Origin: Mortierella alpina
Lineage: Eukaryota; Mortierellomycota; Mortierellomycetes; Mortierellales; Mortierellaceae
Assembly (NCBI GenBank): GCA_029449245.1
Contig: JANATF010000006.1
Coordinates: 1,860,001-1,924,000 of the forward strand
Reading direction: 5' to 3'
Length of the DNA stretch: 64,000 bases
The notes under the pieces are model-generated. The model saw only the letters and a list, made by a program, of their open reading frames with translations. It did no database searches and was not told the DNA's origin. Shown piece after piece: positions 1 through 13,128 of this stretch. How positions within the stretch are numbered: the stretch's first letter is position 1; each line of letters opens with the position of its first letter. Made by a program: the position numbers and the translations under genes.

Positions 1-1275
<1,275 letters not shown>

Positions 1276-3613
1276 ATGGCTGACCGATCCAATGCTCCCC
1301 TCGATGAACGTCGAGAGCATCCACAAGGCCGTAGCGAACAGCAAAATTCTAATCCTCAGTCCGCGCAAGTATCTGCAACATCCTTCCCTGTCTACACTGG
1401 CGCCTCCTCAGGATTTGCTCTCCCAGCTTCAAAATCGTTTCCCGCTGGTGCCTTAGGTCCGATCAATCCATTCAGCCCCACGTTATCCCCCGCAGCCTCA
1501 CCAGAAGCCACTCCTCGCGGCACCCCAATCACGGAGATGCAGAAGTTCAACCTCGGGGTCGAGAGGTATGCCAGGGCTATTGAGGACCCTGGCCTTAGCG
1601 GGAGCTTTTCAGGTACGGTGCCTCTGCCATCCCTGTCCCCAGTTCAACACATGGCAACCAAGCGTCGGCCATCAAATGGGCACGTTGAGCCCTTGACGGA
1701 CATTGAAACTGGTGCTGTGGCCGGTATCACCCACGGAGGAGACCCTGCCGCTGATGGTCATGGAGGCAGACTAAACTTCAGGTCCCTTAAGAGAGCCATC
1801 TCTGGCAGGATTCACACCGTCACAGATGACCTAGAATCCAATACCAAGCAAGTGCAACAAAGCGACGTCAAAATACCCCTAGACTCTGAGGATGTCACTA
1901 GCCAGCATGAAGAGAGGGTCTCATCAGATCCAGCAGATGAAGGACCACGCCGCCGTAAACCAAAAGGAGGCATCCTGAGTCAGCTGTTGAAGCTTCAGCG
2001 CAATGAAGCCGTCGCTGCCGCTGCCGCTACCTCGAGATCGGGCGAAGAGTCTTCCTTGGATGGGGCCTCGTCAGCAGCCAAGAAGTCTACAACGAAAAAG
2101 ACCAAAAAAGGATTTTACTATCGCTCTATGTCCAGGAATAATAGCACGGTCAGCCTGAAGGAGATGATGAGCCCCTCAGTAACAACTACGCCCAGGACCT
2201 CACCGAAAGCCACGCCGAGAAACTCTGCAGACAGGAAGAGGAGTCATTACCAAGAGGATTCTGCAAAAAGCGCCGTGAACAGGACCATCCACAGAGATAT
2301 TGCGGAGATCTTAACCCGCCAGTCGTTCCTGATCATGATGGCCAAGTCCCTGATCCTGTATGGCGCACCGTCACACCGGATCGAGGAAACATGCATGCTG
2401 TTGGCCCAGAAAATGGAAATGGATGCCTCGTTTGCGCTGCTGCCAGGACTCATGACCATCTCCTTCAGTGACCCTGAGACACATACCAGCGACACTCGAC
2501 ATCTGCGCTGCTCGCAAGGGATGGACATGCAAAAACTCGCCACTGTCCACAAGATTGCTCTTGCTGTCCTGAGAGGTGAAAGTATCGAGAAGGCGAATCG
2601 GGAGCTGGAGCAGGTGGCTCTTGAGCCGCCGTGCTTCCCACTGTGGTTAACCCTTCTGGGTTGGCTGGGATCTTCCGCCTTTGTGGCACCTCTGGCTTTT
2701 GGAGGTGGATGGTTCGATATGGCTCTAGCGGGGTTATGTGGTCTGCTCGTGGGCATGCTCGGTGTAGTTGCTGGAAAGTTTCCTGTCTATGGCAACGTCT
2801 TTGAAATCACAGCCAGTATCCTAGTGGGGTTTATTGCCAAGGCTTTTGGAGACCGTGTTTGCTTCTCGGCGGTGGCTCTTGCTGGTGTTGTGGTCCTCCT
2901 GCCCGGATTGTTGTTGACACAGGCCATCATGGAGCTGGCGTCAAGGAATGTCGTTTCAGGCGCCGTGAGGATGTTTTATGCGCTCATGTATGCATTCTTT
3001 CTCGGTTTTGGCCTTACTCTTGGGGCTGAACTGTGGGACTATGTAAGTTTGCAAGTGTCATCGCTCGAGAGTACATTTACTGAGCCGTTGACGCGATCGC
3101 TGACATGTATCACCTGCAAATGTTTTTTAGATCTCGGGAGGTGCAACAGTGGCGTCTGCGTCTGCATGCCAGCATGCCATCAATCAATGGTGGTACTTTC
3201 TCATCTACCCTGCGGTCTCTGCATCCATCAACATTGTCTTTAATGCCCATCCTCGCCAATGGTTCGGTATGACCTTTGTAACAGCCATTGGCCTTGTCGT
3301 CACCCTGTTTCTCAAAAGTGGGCCTCAGATCACGGCTGCAATTGCCGCGTTTGCAGTTGGCATGACTGGTCAGTTGTATGGAAGGGTGACGGGCCAGCTG
3401 AGCTATGTGCCGTTGCTGAGCGGTGTCCTGCTTCTGGTCCCAGGGTCTGTTGGGGTCAGAGGTATCCTGGCAATCATCGGAAGCGACCCTTCGCAAGGGT
3501 TCACATTTGTGTTGACCATGATCCATGTCGCGGTCGCCATTACTCTCGGAGTGTTCTGCTCTGTGTTGGTCTGCTACGCGTTCTGGCGCAAGAGCACATT
3601 CATGAGCTTTTGA
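1276..3613 (+). CDS. ThrE/Prm10-family multi-pass membrane protein (threonine/serine exporter-like)
   Basis: Two exons, 1276-3042 and 3131-3613, joined in phase 0 across an 88-bp GT-AG intron (GTAAGT donor), giving about 749 residues. The first ~330 residues are polar, Ser/Pro/Thr/Lys-rich and probably disordered. From about residue 338 the sequence matches the ThrE pattern: a soluble segment around AKSLILYGAPSHRIEET and ALLPGLMTISFSDPET, followed by about ten hydrophobic segments running to the C-terminus. In bacteria the family exports threonine and serine; in fungi it includes pheromone-regulated Prm10, whose substrate is not settled, so transport here is an inference. Start chosen at 1276 because the upstream extension to 1186 begins with TTG, not ATG. 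The splice restores LWDY|ISGG inside a membrane helix. Confidence 0.85.
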
Positions 3614-4045
3614 GTCCTACAGCATTATACCATTACATATATAAATCTACCAAGGAGACTTAGAATGTGAAGATTTGTCCGTATATCCCCCAATTCATGA
3701 ACATCTTTCAGCACGTTGGACTTACGATATTACCCTCATGGGGGTGCTCCGCCCGAGTCCACATGGACGGGAGGAGCGTGGTTCTGTTCCAATTGTGACG
3801 ATCTGGCGTGGTAGCAAACCCAGCATGCCTCCTCGTGAAGCCAGCTTGATGAGCCTTTGACAACGGTGGACAGAGAGAAGCATTAGACAAGGCCGGGTGG
3901 TTGGTATATCCGGGCCTTCGCCCTGATTCTCCTTTTTAAGAACGAGACACAAGAACACAAAGCTTAGAAAAAATAGATCTTTTTTTTCGGTCCTTGCTCA
4001 TTGCCTCTCTTCCCTTCACTCCTCACTCACTCATTCATTCCGAGA
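3614..4045. other. Intergenic region between transporter and ferredoxin-fusion gene
   Basis: About 430 bases with no gene recognised. It contains the 3' flank of the transporter and a pyrimidine-rich leader with CTCACTCACTC before the ATG at 4046. Confidence 0.5.
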
Positions 4046-5848
4046 ATGTCTCTCGCACCTCGGATACATTCCCTTGCGCGGCCATTCTCAGCCGCCGGAC
4101 AGAGATCTACCGGTGTTCGTGTCCTGTCCAGCACCCCATGTGTGTCAAGGCCGCCATCGGTCCGAGGCATACATCATTCACTCCGATCCTCGGAATCAGC
4201 GCCTTCCTCATTCAACCACTCGGGACCAACCAACCGAAATGGCCTCTTCAAACCCTCCTCACTCTTCTTGCTCAGGGGTATTGCCCCAATAACCAGCCGA
4301 TCCACCGCACCCATCGTCTCTATCCAGCGCGCACTCTCCACAGCATCGCCAGCATCAGCAGCAACCAATTCCGAAGACGAAGAGCCGATCCAAGGCACCA
4401 CAGCAGCATATAACCGCCACCTTCTCATCTGCACAGGCGTTCTCGCTAAGGACTGGGCTAAAAAGCCAGAACTCTCCGATCCCTATCACAACCTGCTAAT
4501 GTCCGAGGTCCGAGGTCAGGAAGTCAAGGTCAACTGGGTGGAGGATGATTCCTCCCCAGAATCACAGAAGCATCAAGATAATTTCCCTTCCAAAGGCCCT
4601 CGACACGATCTGGTGCTCTTCCCGGACAATGTCAAGTTTCTGGGAATTCGATATGAGGCCTTCCGTGATCTGACACGATACCTCGCTCAGCATCCTCTTG
4701 GCACCTTGCGACCGACACTTGAAAAGGCGATTGCAGCAAACAGCGATAACAATAACAACAACAGGATCACGACAGAGTTGGTTCCAGGGAGTGGCGAGCC
4801 CATTACAATAGAGCTCGTGCGAGAGCCGAGTGCAGTTCTTGTCTGCGTTCATGGATCTCGCGATTGCCGGTGCGGTGATCAGGGCGGTGAGCTGTACCAG
4901 ATTCTCAAGGACATGGTTCAGGCCACTGGACTGATGAACTCGGTCAAGATCTATGGAGTCAGTCATATCGGAGGCCACAAATTTGCGCCCAACACCATCA
5001 TGTACCCTTCAGGCGACTGGCATGGGAGGATCTCAGTTTTGGATTCAGCCGACGCAATGCAGATCTTGTTTGATGCTCTCGCCAACGGTGGTATTGCTGG
5101 TGGAGTGCGGGAACGGGCTGCGGATCCGATCATGATCGATCGCTGGAGAGGCAGGATCGGTTTGAACAAGGAGCAGCAGCTCAAGTTGTATGAGCAGGTC
5201 TTGGCCAAGAAGAATCACCAGCGTCTGTCGACCACTCAGCAGCAGGAAGCGCCTCAAGGACTGTTCTCGGCGCCTGGCGAGGAATTGTACGAGGATGATG
5301 GATTAAAGGAGCAGGTGAATGCACAGTCAATCGACTCGAACAAGCCGGTCGAGGTGAGTGCACCGAATGACGCGGGTGCGGCAGAGGTAGCCAAGGTCAA
5401 GATTGTGTTTGAGACGTATCAAAAGGTGCGGACAGAGATCGAGGCCAAGGTGGGAGAACGCATCCTGGACATCGTCAAGGACAAGGACCCAAGTCGCCAC
5501 GGCGTGTACCAGGCACTCGAGTGCACCTGCGGAGGTCAGCTAGGTAAGTGGGCCATGGGTCTTTGTTATGTTGCAGATGCCAATCGCATTGCTTGTTGAC
5601 CACAGGTCACCATGACATTTGGAAGTCCCATGCATTGATATGTGCAATTCTGCTCTATGATAGAATGCGCTACGTGCCATGTGTACATTGAGCCGCCCTA
5701 CAGCGCTAGACTGCCGCCAGTCTCTGACGCAGAGGAGGATATGCTTGAATACGCGGTCGGTCGCAAGGATGAAGTTTCTCGACTGGGTTGTCAGATCAAG
5801 ATTGTGCCAGATATGGAGGGCATGATAGTCAAATTGCCACAGTACTAG
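4046..5848 (+). CDS. Mitochondrial Apd1/Aim32-like thioredoxin-like ferredoxin fused to an adrenodoxin-type [2Fe-2S] ferredoxin
   Basis: Exons 4046-5543 and 5664-5848 join in phase 1 (GTAAGT donor, GATAG acceptor) to give 560 residues. The N-terminus (MSLAPRIHSLARPF...) is Arg/Ser-rich without acids, a likely mitochondrial targeting peptide. Around residues 263-320 lie VCVHGSRDCRCGDQGG and HIGGHKF, the Cys and HxxxH pattern of Suc_Fer/Apd1/Aim32 proteins, which bind [2Fe-2S] through Cys and His. From about residue 450 a complete vertebrate-type ferredoxin domain follows. The splice creates CGGQLECATCHVYIE, the C-x5-C-x2-C cluster motif, with the fourth Cys in SRLGCQI near the end, as in Yah1/adrenodoxin. 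The upstream frame opening at 4001 starts with TTG, so 4046 is the first ATG. A role in mitochondrial electron transfer or iron-sulfur metabolism is inferred from both halves. The fusion itself looks unusual. Confidence 0.85.
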
Positions 5849-6771
5849 CCCAATCAATTCACATCGACTACGTAAAACGGTGCAGTAGACAACACGACTC
5901 AATTATACTACGTATTTTATGCGCTTCATAGAATGCTTGCATCGTTTGCAGCATAACATACACATGTGCATATCAAGGTTTCGTCCGTTGCTGCTTATTA
6001 GCGACTGTGGGAGGATAAGGGGAGACCAGAATGCAGTAATGTGGCTGTAAGGGTTGCACGAGCGAGAAGCATTGCCTCTCAGAGGGGGGTATAGGGGAGA
6101 GGATGGGGCTACAACTGCTTTTCGGGCCGGACTTGTCTGTTGAGGACGATTATGAAGCCGTTTCAAGATCAAAGTGTCAATAGCCAGAGCTGCGAAAGCT
6201 CTGTCTACGAGTGTGATCCTCGAGTGTGTTCAAACCCAAAGGAGCAAGAATACGAAGGCTTTGGCAGATACAAGAAGGAAGAGATTTCCGTTTGCGTTTG
6301 GGACTGACTACAGTCTACACAGGTGAAGGTTCGTTATAAGATGATCCTGGGTGATGGCCTATCCGGTGCTCAGCCGTTTTTTTTTTCTTGTGTATGTGTT
6401 CTCCAAGGAGAGGGAAGGAAAGAGGATACGGAGAGGGGAGCAAGAAAGGGCAAGAATAAGGCAACGGGGAGGAACTGACAGAACCGATTCATGCTGAAAA
6501 GGAACCCATGCATTGTTGTTTTTTTCTTCTTTGTCTCTCTCTCACTCTTCTTCCTCGTTCTTCACGCAATCCTCGGGTTCTACTCGTCTTCCCTTCTGCC
6601 GCGCCAGGCCTACACGCCGTCCTCAGCTCTCAGCTCTCTTATTCCCCATCTCCCCTTTCCTTTGTCAGACACACCCTCCCTTTCTTCATCACCTACTCCT
6701 TGCGCCCGCCCGTTCCCTCCGTCCAACATTCCTTAACAGACGTCTTTCTTCGCTGGAATTTCAACGCCATC
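5849..6771. other. Intergenic region and Atg22 5' leader
   Basis: No gene recognised. 6500-6740 is strongly pyrimidine-rich (TTCTTCTTTGTCTCTCTCTC and CCT/CTC runs) and is probably promoter plus 5'UTR of the Atg22 gene. Open frames there are composition artefacts. Confidence 0.5.
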
Positions 6772-9198
6772 ATGCCCCCTGCCAAACTGCCCACAGACAG
6801 CCAGTCAACCCTCACAGAACTCACAGAACTCGATCTTAATGATTATGAGGAGAAGCAGAACCTTGCACCACCAGTCGCGCCTTTGAAAAAAACGGAGCTT
6901 TGGGCATGGGTAAGAGTCGAGTTATTTCTTGGTGTCGTTCATTTTCGCGTCTGTGCTGCTTCTGCAGCTGTCAATGTTTCTCGCTCACAACAGGTTGCCT
7001 TTTTGTCTCTTTCTTTGACGACGAACAAAAGTACATCCAAAATGCAACGTGCGTATAGACCTTCCTTTCCATTGTAGTGGTTGAACTAGCGCTCTCATGC
7101 TGTTGTTCAAAACGTCTAATAATGCTCCCTTCTGCAACCGAACAAATTAGATACTGTGGCTATGGATGGGTCGCTTGTTCTCTCATTATACCACTCTTGA
7201 TTCAGGACATGGCATCTATGGCAGGCGTGGAGGCGTCCAACCATGCCCTGCCATGCAATATGACCGTTCCCGCGTACAAATGTGTAACGCCTGTGTTGGG
7301 CCACTACCTAGAGCCTGGCACAATCTCGCTTTACATTTCATCACTGTCTTCTATCATGAGTTTTTTCATGTCTCTTTCCATCTCTTCTATTGCCGATCAT
7401 GGATGTAAGTTTACCCTCATATTGATCGAAGGGGGGACCATGCGAGTTTTTGTGATCGAGTCAGGAGAAGAATTTGGATTGTGTGAAAGGAGAACGTGAG
7501 AAGACTATGGCTACAGGATAGCGCGCAGGAGGGGGTTGGAGAGCAAGAGCCAGGGACAGACAGAGAGGGAATTGAGAGATTAGAGGGACGCGTCAGATTA
7601 ATAAGCGCCTATGAGTTTTCAGGAACAAGCAGGACGGGACGATAGATTTCACCCAAGCGCTGCTGTTGTTCAGTACAACCTTACTCCGTGTTCGATGATA
7701 TCTCACTAACACTCCCTTTTGCACCAACTTTTGCCTTGCAACTACTACTATAATCGCATCTCCAATGCTGCACGGCACCGCTCCTCTACCGATGATGCAC
7801 CAACAGCCTACAGGAAAAGTCTTTTGATCGTATTTAGCGTCCTAGGTTGCATCAACGCATGTGCGTTCTTTTTCATGTATAAGCCCTCCTTATTCTGGGT
7901 CGGAGCCATCCTTTCACCTCTTGGTGGGACCATCTTCAACATTTGCAGTGTCTTTTCACACTCTTATCTCCCACTCTATGGCCGCGCACATCCCGAGGTC
8001 CTTGCGGCGGAAGCCCGGGGCGAGTCGCTGACCGTTGTGCGCAAGATTGAGGAGCAAAAGATCAACGATATCTCGGCTTATAGTGCCATCATTGCCAATA
8101 TGGGAGCAATCATTGTCCAGGGTGTCTGTATCGGGATCTCATTGAGCATGCACGAGAACTCGCTCAGCCTCCAGATCGCAGCCGCGTTCACAGGCGTGTG
8201 GTGGCTCATGTGGGCTTTGATCATCGCGCCTTGGCTCGATGCACGTCCGAACGAACCGCTGCCAAAGGGAACCAACTGGGTCTTTTTTTCATGGAAGAAG
8301 AGTATGTCAACCAATGTAACTTCTCACAGCTTTCATTTGTGAACAGACCAAATGACTTTCTTTTCGCTTCTCTTCAACTAACGGCTGGCTTTCTCAACAC
8401 ACACTTTTCTTTTTCCTTTTTTTTTTTTTTTTACTACAGCGTGCAAAACTATAATCTCGTTCCGAAAGTTGCCAGAGATCTTCAAGTTCATGATCTCTTG
8501 GTTTATTCTCTCGGACGGCGTCAACACCGTCCTTGCTATCCTCTTTATTATCCTCTACCGTGAACTTGGCTTCACTCACGTCCACTCACTTATCATTTCA
8601 GTTCTTTTGGCCGTGATGGCTGCCATCGGTGCCACACTGTTTATGCAGATCCGCAAATATTGGTCACTGAGCACCAGGTTTATGATCATGCTAAGCCTGG
8701 GTCTGTATGTAGTCCTCCTGATCTACATTGTCGTTATCCCGTACTTTACCAGCAAGTTTGGACTTCGGATCGTGTGGGAGGGCTGGGCGTTCACTGTCTA
8801 TATCGGACTCATCATCAGCACATTCTATTCTTCCATGAGAGTATTGCTGTCGGAGCTATGCCCTGAGGGGGATGAAAACGAGTGGTTCTCCTTCTACTTG
8901 TTGGCAGACAAGGGGTCGTCATGGTAAGGATTGAATCAAAGTACTCCTTCCAGGTCATGCGTGGGATAGGCACTCATTATTGTCCTTTGTTTGGTATGAC
9001 AGGTCGGGCCCTTTTGTCACAGGAGTCATTTACACGGCTACGAACGACTATCGCAAGGCGTTCTGGTTTCCATTGGGTCTGATCATCATCGGGGCCGCGA
9101 TCTTGCTAACGGTGGACGTTGACTTGGGCAAAGACCAAGCGCGGCAGTTTGCAGCGGACAAGCGCGAAATGAAGGCGAAGCGAGCACCTTACCACTGA
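6772..9198 (+). CDS. ATG22: Autophagy-related vacuolar effluxer Atg22
   Basis: Six exons: 6772-6909, 7032-7048, 7151-7404, 7807-8301, 8440-8923, 9003-9198; all phases agree, giving 527 residues. Atg22 is a major-facilitator-like vacuolar membrane protein that releases amino acids produced by autophagic breakdown. Supporting sequence: acidic N-terminal tail, ELWAWY at the first membrane segment, IIPLLIQ, SIADHGSYRKSLLIVFSVLG after the third segment, AYSAIIANMGAI, and SFYLLADKGSSWSGPF near the end. These match the Atg22 order. Exon 2 is only 17 nt (TACATCCAAAATGCAAC), flanked by AAAAG and GTGCGT. Without it the phases do not match; with it the WY-to-IP spacing is 17 residues, as in yeast Atg22 recalled from memory. 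Intron 3 is long (402 bp) for this window. The short hydrophilic C-terminus ends REMKAKRAPYH. Confidence 0.88.
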
Positions 9199-9382
9199 AA
9201 AATAAACCAAAAAAGTGTGACTTTGTTTATGATTGTTTTCAGAGTGCATAGTGCAGTAGGAGAGGGCAAAGAAAAAAAAAAAAGAAAGCTGTGTGTGAGA
9301 GGTGGTACTTTTCACTTTGGCTCTCTTTGTCAACTTCACACTTTGCTATTCTTCCACTCCTCGGCACCTTCCACACCTCACC

Positions 9383-10861
9383 ATGGGCAAGTTCCAGCGC
9401 TCCAAAGTCACCGCCAAGCCCAACGGTGCTGCCCCAGCCTACACGGTTGGTGACCTGCTCGTCCAGGCCAATCAGGCCGTCGACAGCTTCGAATTCGAAC
9501 TCGCTCACCAGTTCGCAATGCGCGCATTGCAAATGGAGCCTCAGAATCTCGTAGCCCTCGAGGCCGCAGGCTCGATTGAGGTCGAACTCGAGTTGTTCAA
9601 CGAGGCCAAGGAGGTAAAGATAGACAACAGACACCTTTTAGGAACCAGACCAAGTTGACAAACAACCGAGTATATCACTCTTCTCCCCCCTCTCCCCGTG
9701 CACGTCGTTGCGATCACTAAAGCTTTTGCACTATCAATTGAATCTCATAGCACTTCCTGGAGTGTGTCAAGATCCAGCCCAACACCGGATACTCAAAGTT
9801 CATGTACCTTGGACAAATGTCAGAGCAACTCGAATCGATCCAGTACTTTCAACAGGGAGTCACTCTCATGATGGCTGAGCGGACAGCCATGCCAGTGGAT
9901 CTGACCAAAGGAAGCGACTACCTTGCACTCTCCAGCAAGATCTCCTCTGCACTATGCTCCATGACCGACATCTACCTGACCGACTGCTGGTAAAAAAAAA
10001 CAAAATCACCTCCCCGCCTCTCGAATAGGAGGATCGCCGACAGAAAAAAAGTGTTTTGGAATATTCCATGGATCGAACGGGCAACTGACAATGGCTGTCG
10101 TCCTCCCTTTCTTTTTCGCGTTTGTTTTTGGGTCCTTTTACCTATAGCTTTGAGCCCAACGCAGAATCACAATGCGAGGCATATCTGGCACAGGCATTAC
10201 AGATCGAGCCTGTGACGCCAGAGGTATACCAGACACTGGCTTCTGTCAGACTTAGTCAGCAGCGTGTGGATGAGGCCAAGGTTGCGTTGGCTCAAGGATT
10301 GGCACTTTGGCTTGGATCTGACCCAACAGAGGAAGATGGACCTACGCCGGACTATGAGGCTCGCTTGGCACTCGTCAAATTGTTGCTGGAGACTGGCATG
10401 TACGACGAAGCCTTCACAGTTTTGAACGGACTGATTGAGGAGAACGATCAGGTTCCGGATACGTTATACCTCTTTGGATGGGCCAATTACATCGCAGCCG
10501 AGGAAGTGGATGACGCCTCGCCTAACGCGGACGAGGAAAGGAAAGAGCAATTGGAGAATGCGCGCGAGGCATTGAACGCTTGCGTAAAGGTAAAAAGAAA
10601 AAGAAAATAAGATTCTGCTGGATGGGGTCTATATTATTGTGAAGCACATTGGGCTTGCGCATTACAGAGATATCTAACTTTTGCGATTATTTTTCTTTTT
10701 AGTTGTGGCATGTAACAGAGTCAACAGATCAACCATTGCTGCAGCATACTCAGGAGCTGCTGGAGACTATTACACAGGTCTTGGGACCAGAAGTAGAGCA
10801 GGTGGAAATCGAAGGTGGAGAGATTGAATATGAGGATGACGAGGACGAGGAGATGAACTAG
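9383..10861 (+). CDS. ACL4: TPR-repeat ribosomal protein L4 assembly chaperone Acl4
   Basis: Four exons, 9383-9613, 9751-9989, 10148-10589, 10703-10861, give 356 residues. Acl4 captures newly made Rpl4 co-translationally and carries it to pre-60S ribosomes in the nucleus. The protein begins MGKFQRSKVTAKPNG, a basic tail. Helical TPR units follow: LVQANQAVDSFEFELAHQFA, ALQMEPQNLVALEAAGSIEV, LAQALQIEPVTPEVYQTLAS, LLETGMYDEAFTVLNGLIEE. It ends in the very acidic EIEYEDDEDEEMN, the tail type expected for binding a basic ribosomal protein. The ATG at 9383 has an ACACCTCACC context. It lies only 185 bp downstream of the Atg22 stop. Family assignment rests on TPR organisation, length and acidic tail. 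Confidence 0.78.
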
Positions 10862-11037
10862 ACAAAAAACAAAAAGCACTACCCATGGCATATCAAAGCA
10901 ACATCCGGAACCCTTCCCTCTCTTTCTCTCTTTCTCTCGCTCTTTCAAAAAACAAAAAAATAATCTTCGATCAAACAACAAGAACAACTCGATTGTGATT
11001 ACTATTTTACTGAAAGCTGGAAAAAAAAGGTGTCATT

Positions 11038-12899
11038 CTAGAATCGTCCACCAGGGTGGCCAGGTGCCATGCCTTGCTGGAACTGCTGTTGCTGCTGAGG
11101 GTGCTGCTGAGGGTGTGCACCTGGTGGCACCACCGGTTGCTGTGGTTGAGCAGGAGGCACAGCTGTGGGGTGACCACTCAAAAGCTCCTGCAGCTTCTTC
11201 TGGTTCTTGGCAGTCATGTAATGGAAGACAGCCTCGTTGACCCACTGCTGGTTATAAAAGTCAGACTGACGCTGCTCCTCCAGGTTAACATGCTGCGACT
11301 CCCCAAGAATGACTTCCAGATCCCTGCTCTGAGAGGCAACCCATCTGTCCAAGAAATCAGCGGGGTCGTTGGCGAACCGAAGCAAGAAATCGCGCTTCGT
11401 CTTGGAGTTGTGCATGGATTGAATGTACTGCATGATTTGCTCGTCCTGGGCATGGATTTGCTTTGGAAGGGTGCTGGTGGTGGAGCTCATGGACGTGGAT
11501 GAGAGCAAGGACGCGATCTTGCTCTTGAACAGTGGATCATCCACCTCAACATCCAGATCATAGCAGTGTGGGGCGAGGTGGTAGGGTTTGTCAACGCGGA
11601 CGGTATATTCCAGCACGATGGGGTCGGGAGGCGAGAGGAATCGGCCAATCAGCTCTGGCAATGCAGGGAAGGAGATCCTGGGTTGATTGAATAACTTGAT
11701 AAAAGAAAGACTCATATGTCAGCGTCCATAACACTTCCTCTAGCCATAGTGGGAAACCAAAGATTTGGCTGTTGTTGGAACTTACTGCAGCGAGCTTCTG
11801 ATCGCAATTGATGTTCCTCTTCTCTTCCGGATCTTGGAGCTGGTGGAATTTGATGTACTGCCACAAGGCAAGCATGATACCAGGGCGAGTCTCGACATCA
11901 ACGCACAAGACTTCCGCGAGCTCGGGGCTGAGCTTGAACCGCTCTGGAGAGTTGTCGAGGTGCAGAATCACCTTGACCTTCACGTTTTCATCTCCATGTC
12001 GCTTAATCTCGAAGCCATCCACATCGGCCTGGCTGGGCGATTTATGCCACTCCACAAAGTTGCCGTTGGGGTACAGATTTGAGTCCCGCTCCAGCTCAAT
12101 CATGACGGATCTGAAAAAGCTCGAAAACTTCCTGCTGGTCTGCTTGTTCTTGTATGCTGACGCGTTCACCTCCTATATATTGTGGCCACCAATAGCATAG
12201 AGTTAGTTCACAGACGCAATATAGAGTGCGATGTTTGTTGCCGAGCATCGGGGTCGTTACGTACATCAACAAGGCGTCCTTCCACCTTGAGGGTCCAAGA
12301 CGGTGTAGGTCCACTGTCCAGTCTAGGTTCATCATCATCCGACTCTGGTGTGTCCTGATCGTGTGAGAGGTTGGAGATGAAAACTCGAAGTGTGCGCTTG
12401 GTCTGTGGTAGAAGAGAGAAGGTCGTATCGACATGGTGAGTACGAGACCTCCATGAAATGCTTTCGATTTGTTTCTGGTGTGTGCTAGTGTTCATACTTT
12501 GACAGGCTTGCTGAGTGTCTCCTGCAAATCCAAACGTTTCCTCATTATGGTTGCATCCAACTTCTTCTCAAACTCGAGAAGCTCAGTGTAGACTTTTGAT
12601 TCGGGTACGATCGCCTCAATCTATCACGCATCAGCATAGAATACAAAAACATGTGTCGTTAGTAATGCTCTACATGTCGGCAAGGAAAACAATCGATGAC
12701 ATCCAAGCGCGCGCTTTTAGCCAGTGGTGAAGATCAACAGATCCAAACTGGTGTGTGTGTTTGTGGATGAGCAGAGACTTGCCTTGGATGAGATTTGGTT
12801 GTCATTAGGACGCTTCCTCTTGGCTTTGGCGACTAACTGTGGCACCTCTGCAGCCACTGCCGAGGACCTCTTCCGTGCGGGGTCAACAGGCTTGCTCAT
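11038..12899 (-). CDS. SWI/SNF (and RSC) chromatin-remodelling subunit, SMARCD/Swp73/Rsc6 family
   Basis: Five exons on the minus strand: 12899-12783, 12620-12498, 12402-12265, 12172-11786, 11694-11038; every junction is phase 0; 473 residues. SMARCD/Swp73 proteins are core subunits of SWI/SNF-type remodellers. Diagnostic stretches are [51 protein letters not shown], and the SWIB region from KFKLSPE-like residues through [17 protein letters not shown] to [12 protein letters not shown] (about residues 200-290). The C-terminus is Gln/Pro-rich and ends [11 protein letters not shown]. Intron 1 (12621-12782) uses a GC donor, AAG|GCAAGT; homology to animal SMARCD proteins supports the junction. The gene is divergent from the complex I subunit at 13129. 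I cannot separate Swp73 from Rsc6 by eye. Confidence 0.88.
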
Positions 12900-13128
12900 G
12901 GTGATGTGGAAGATGCGCTGAGCGTGAAAAGGTGAATGTCCAGTGCTGAAAAGGGGAAGAAGAGCCTCATTGACCAAAGGCAGGGAGAATTCGTTATTGC
13001 CGCATACGGACACGTCACATTGGCGCTGTGGGAAATAACGGATGCAAATGTCCGAAGTACGGATTATCACTGCAATCAATCCTGATCTCTCCATCACTCA
13101 CTTCCTCCCACACACACACAGCTTCGCC
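12900..13128. promoter_or_regulatory. Shared divergent promoter of Swp73 and the complex I subunit
   Basis: 229 bp separate the two divergent start codons (12899 minus, 13129 plus), so both promoters must lie here or overlap the genes. No TATA box is evident. A CACACACACACA run at 13111-13120 lies just upstream of the plus-strand ATG. Confidence 0.6.

Noticed and set aside
4001-4045. Longer N-terminus for the ferredoxin-fusion gene
   Set aside because: The extension starts with TTG. The first ATG, 4046, gives a good mitochondrial presequence.
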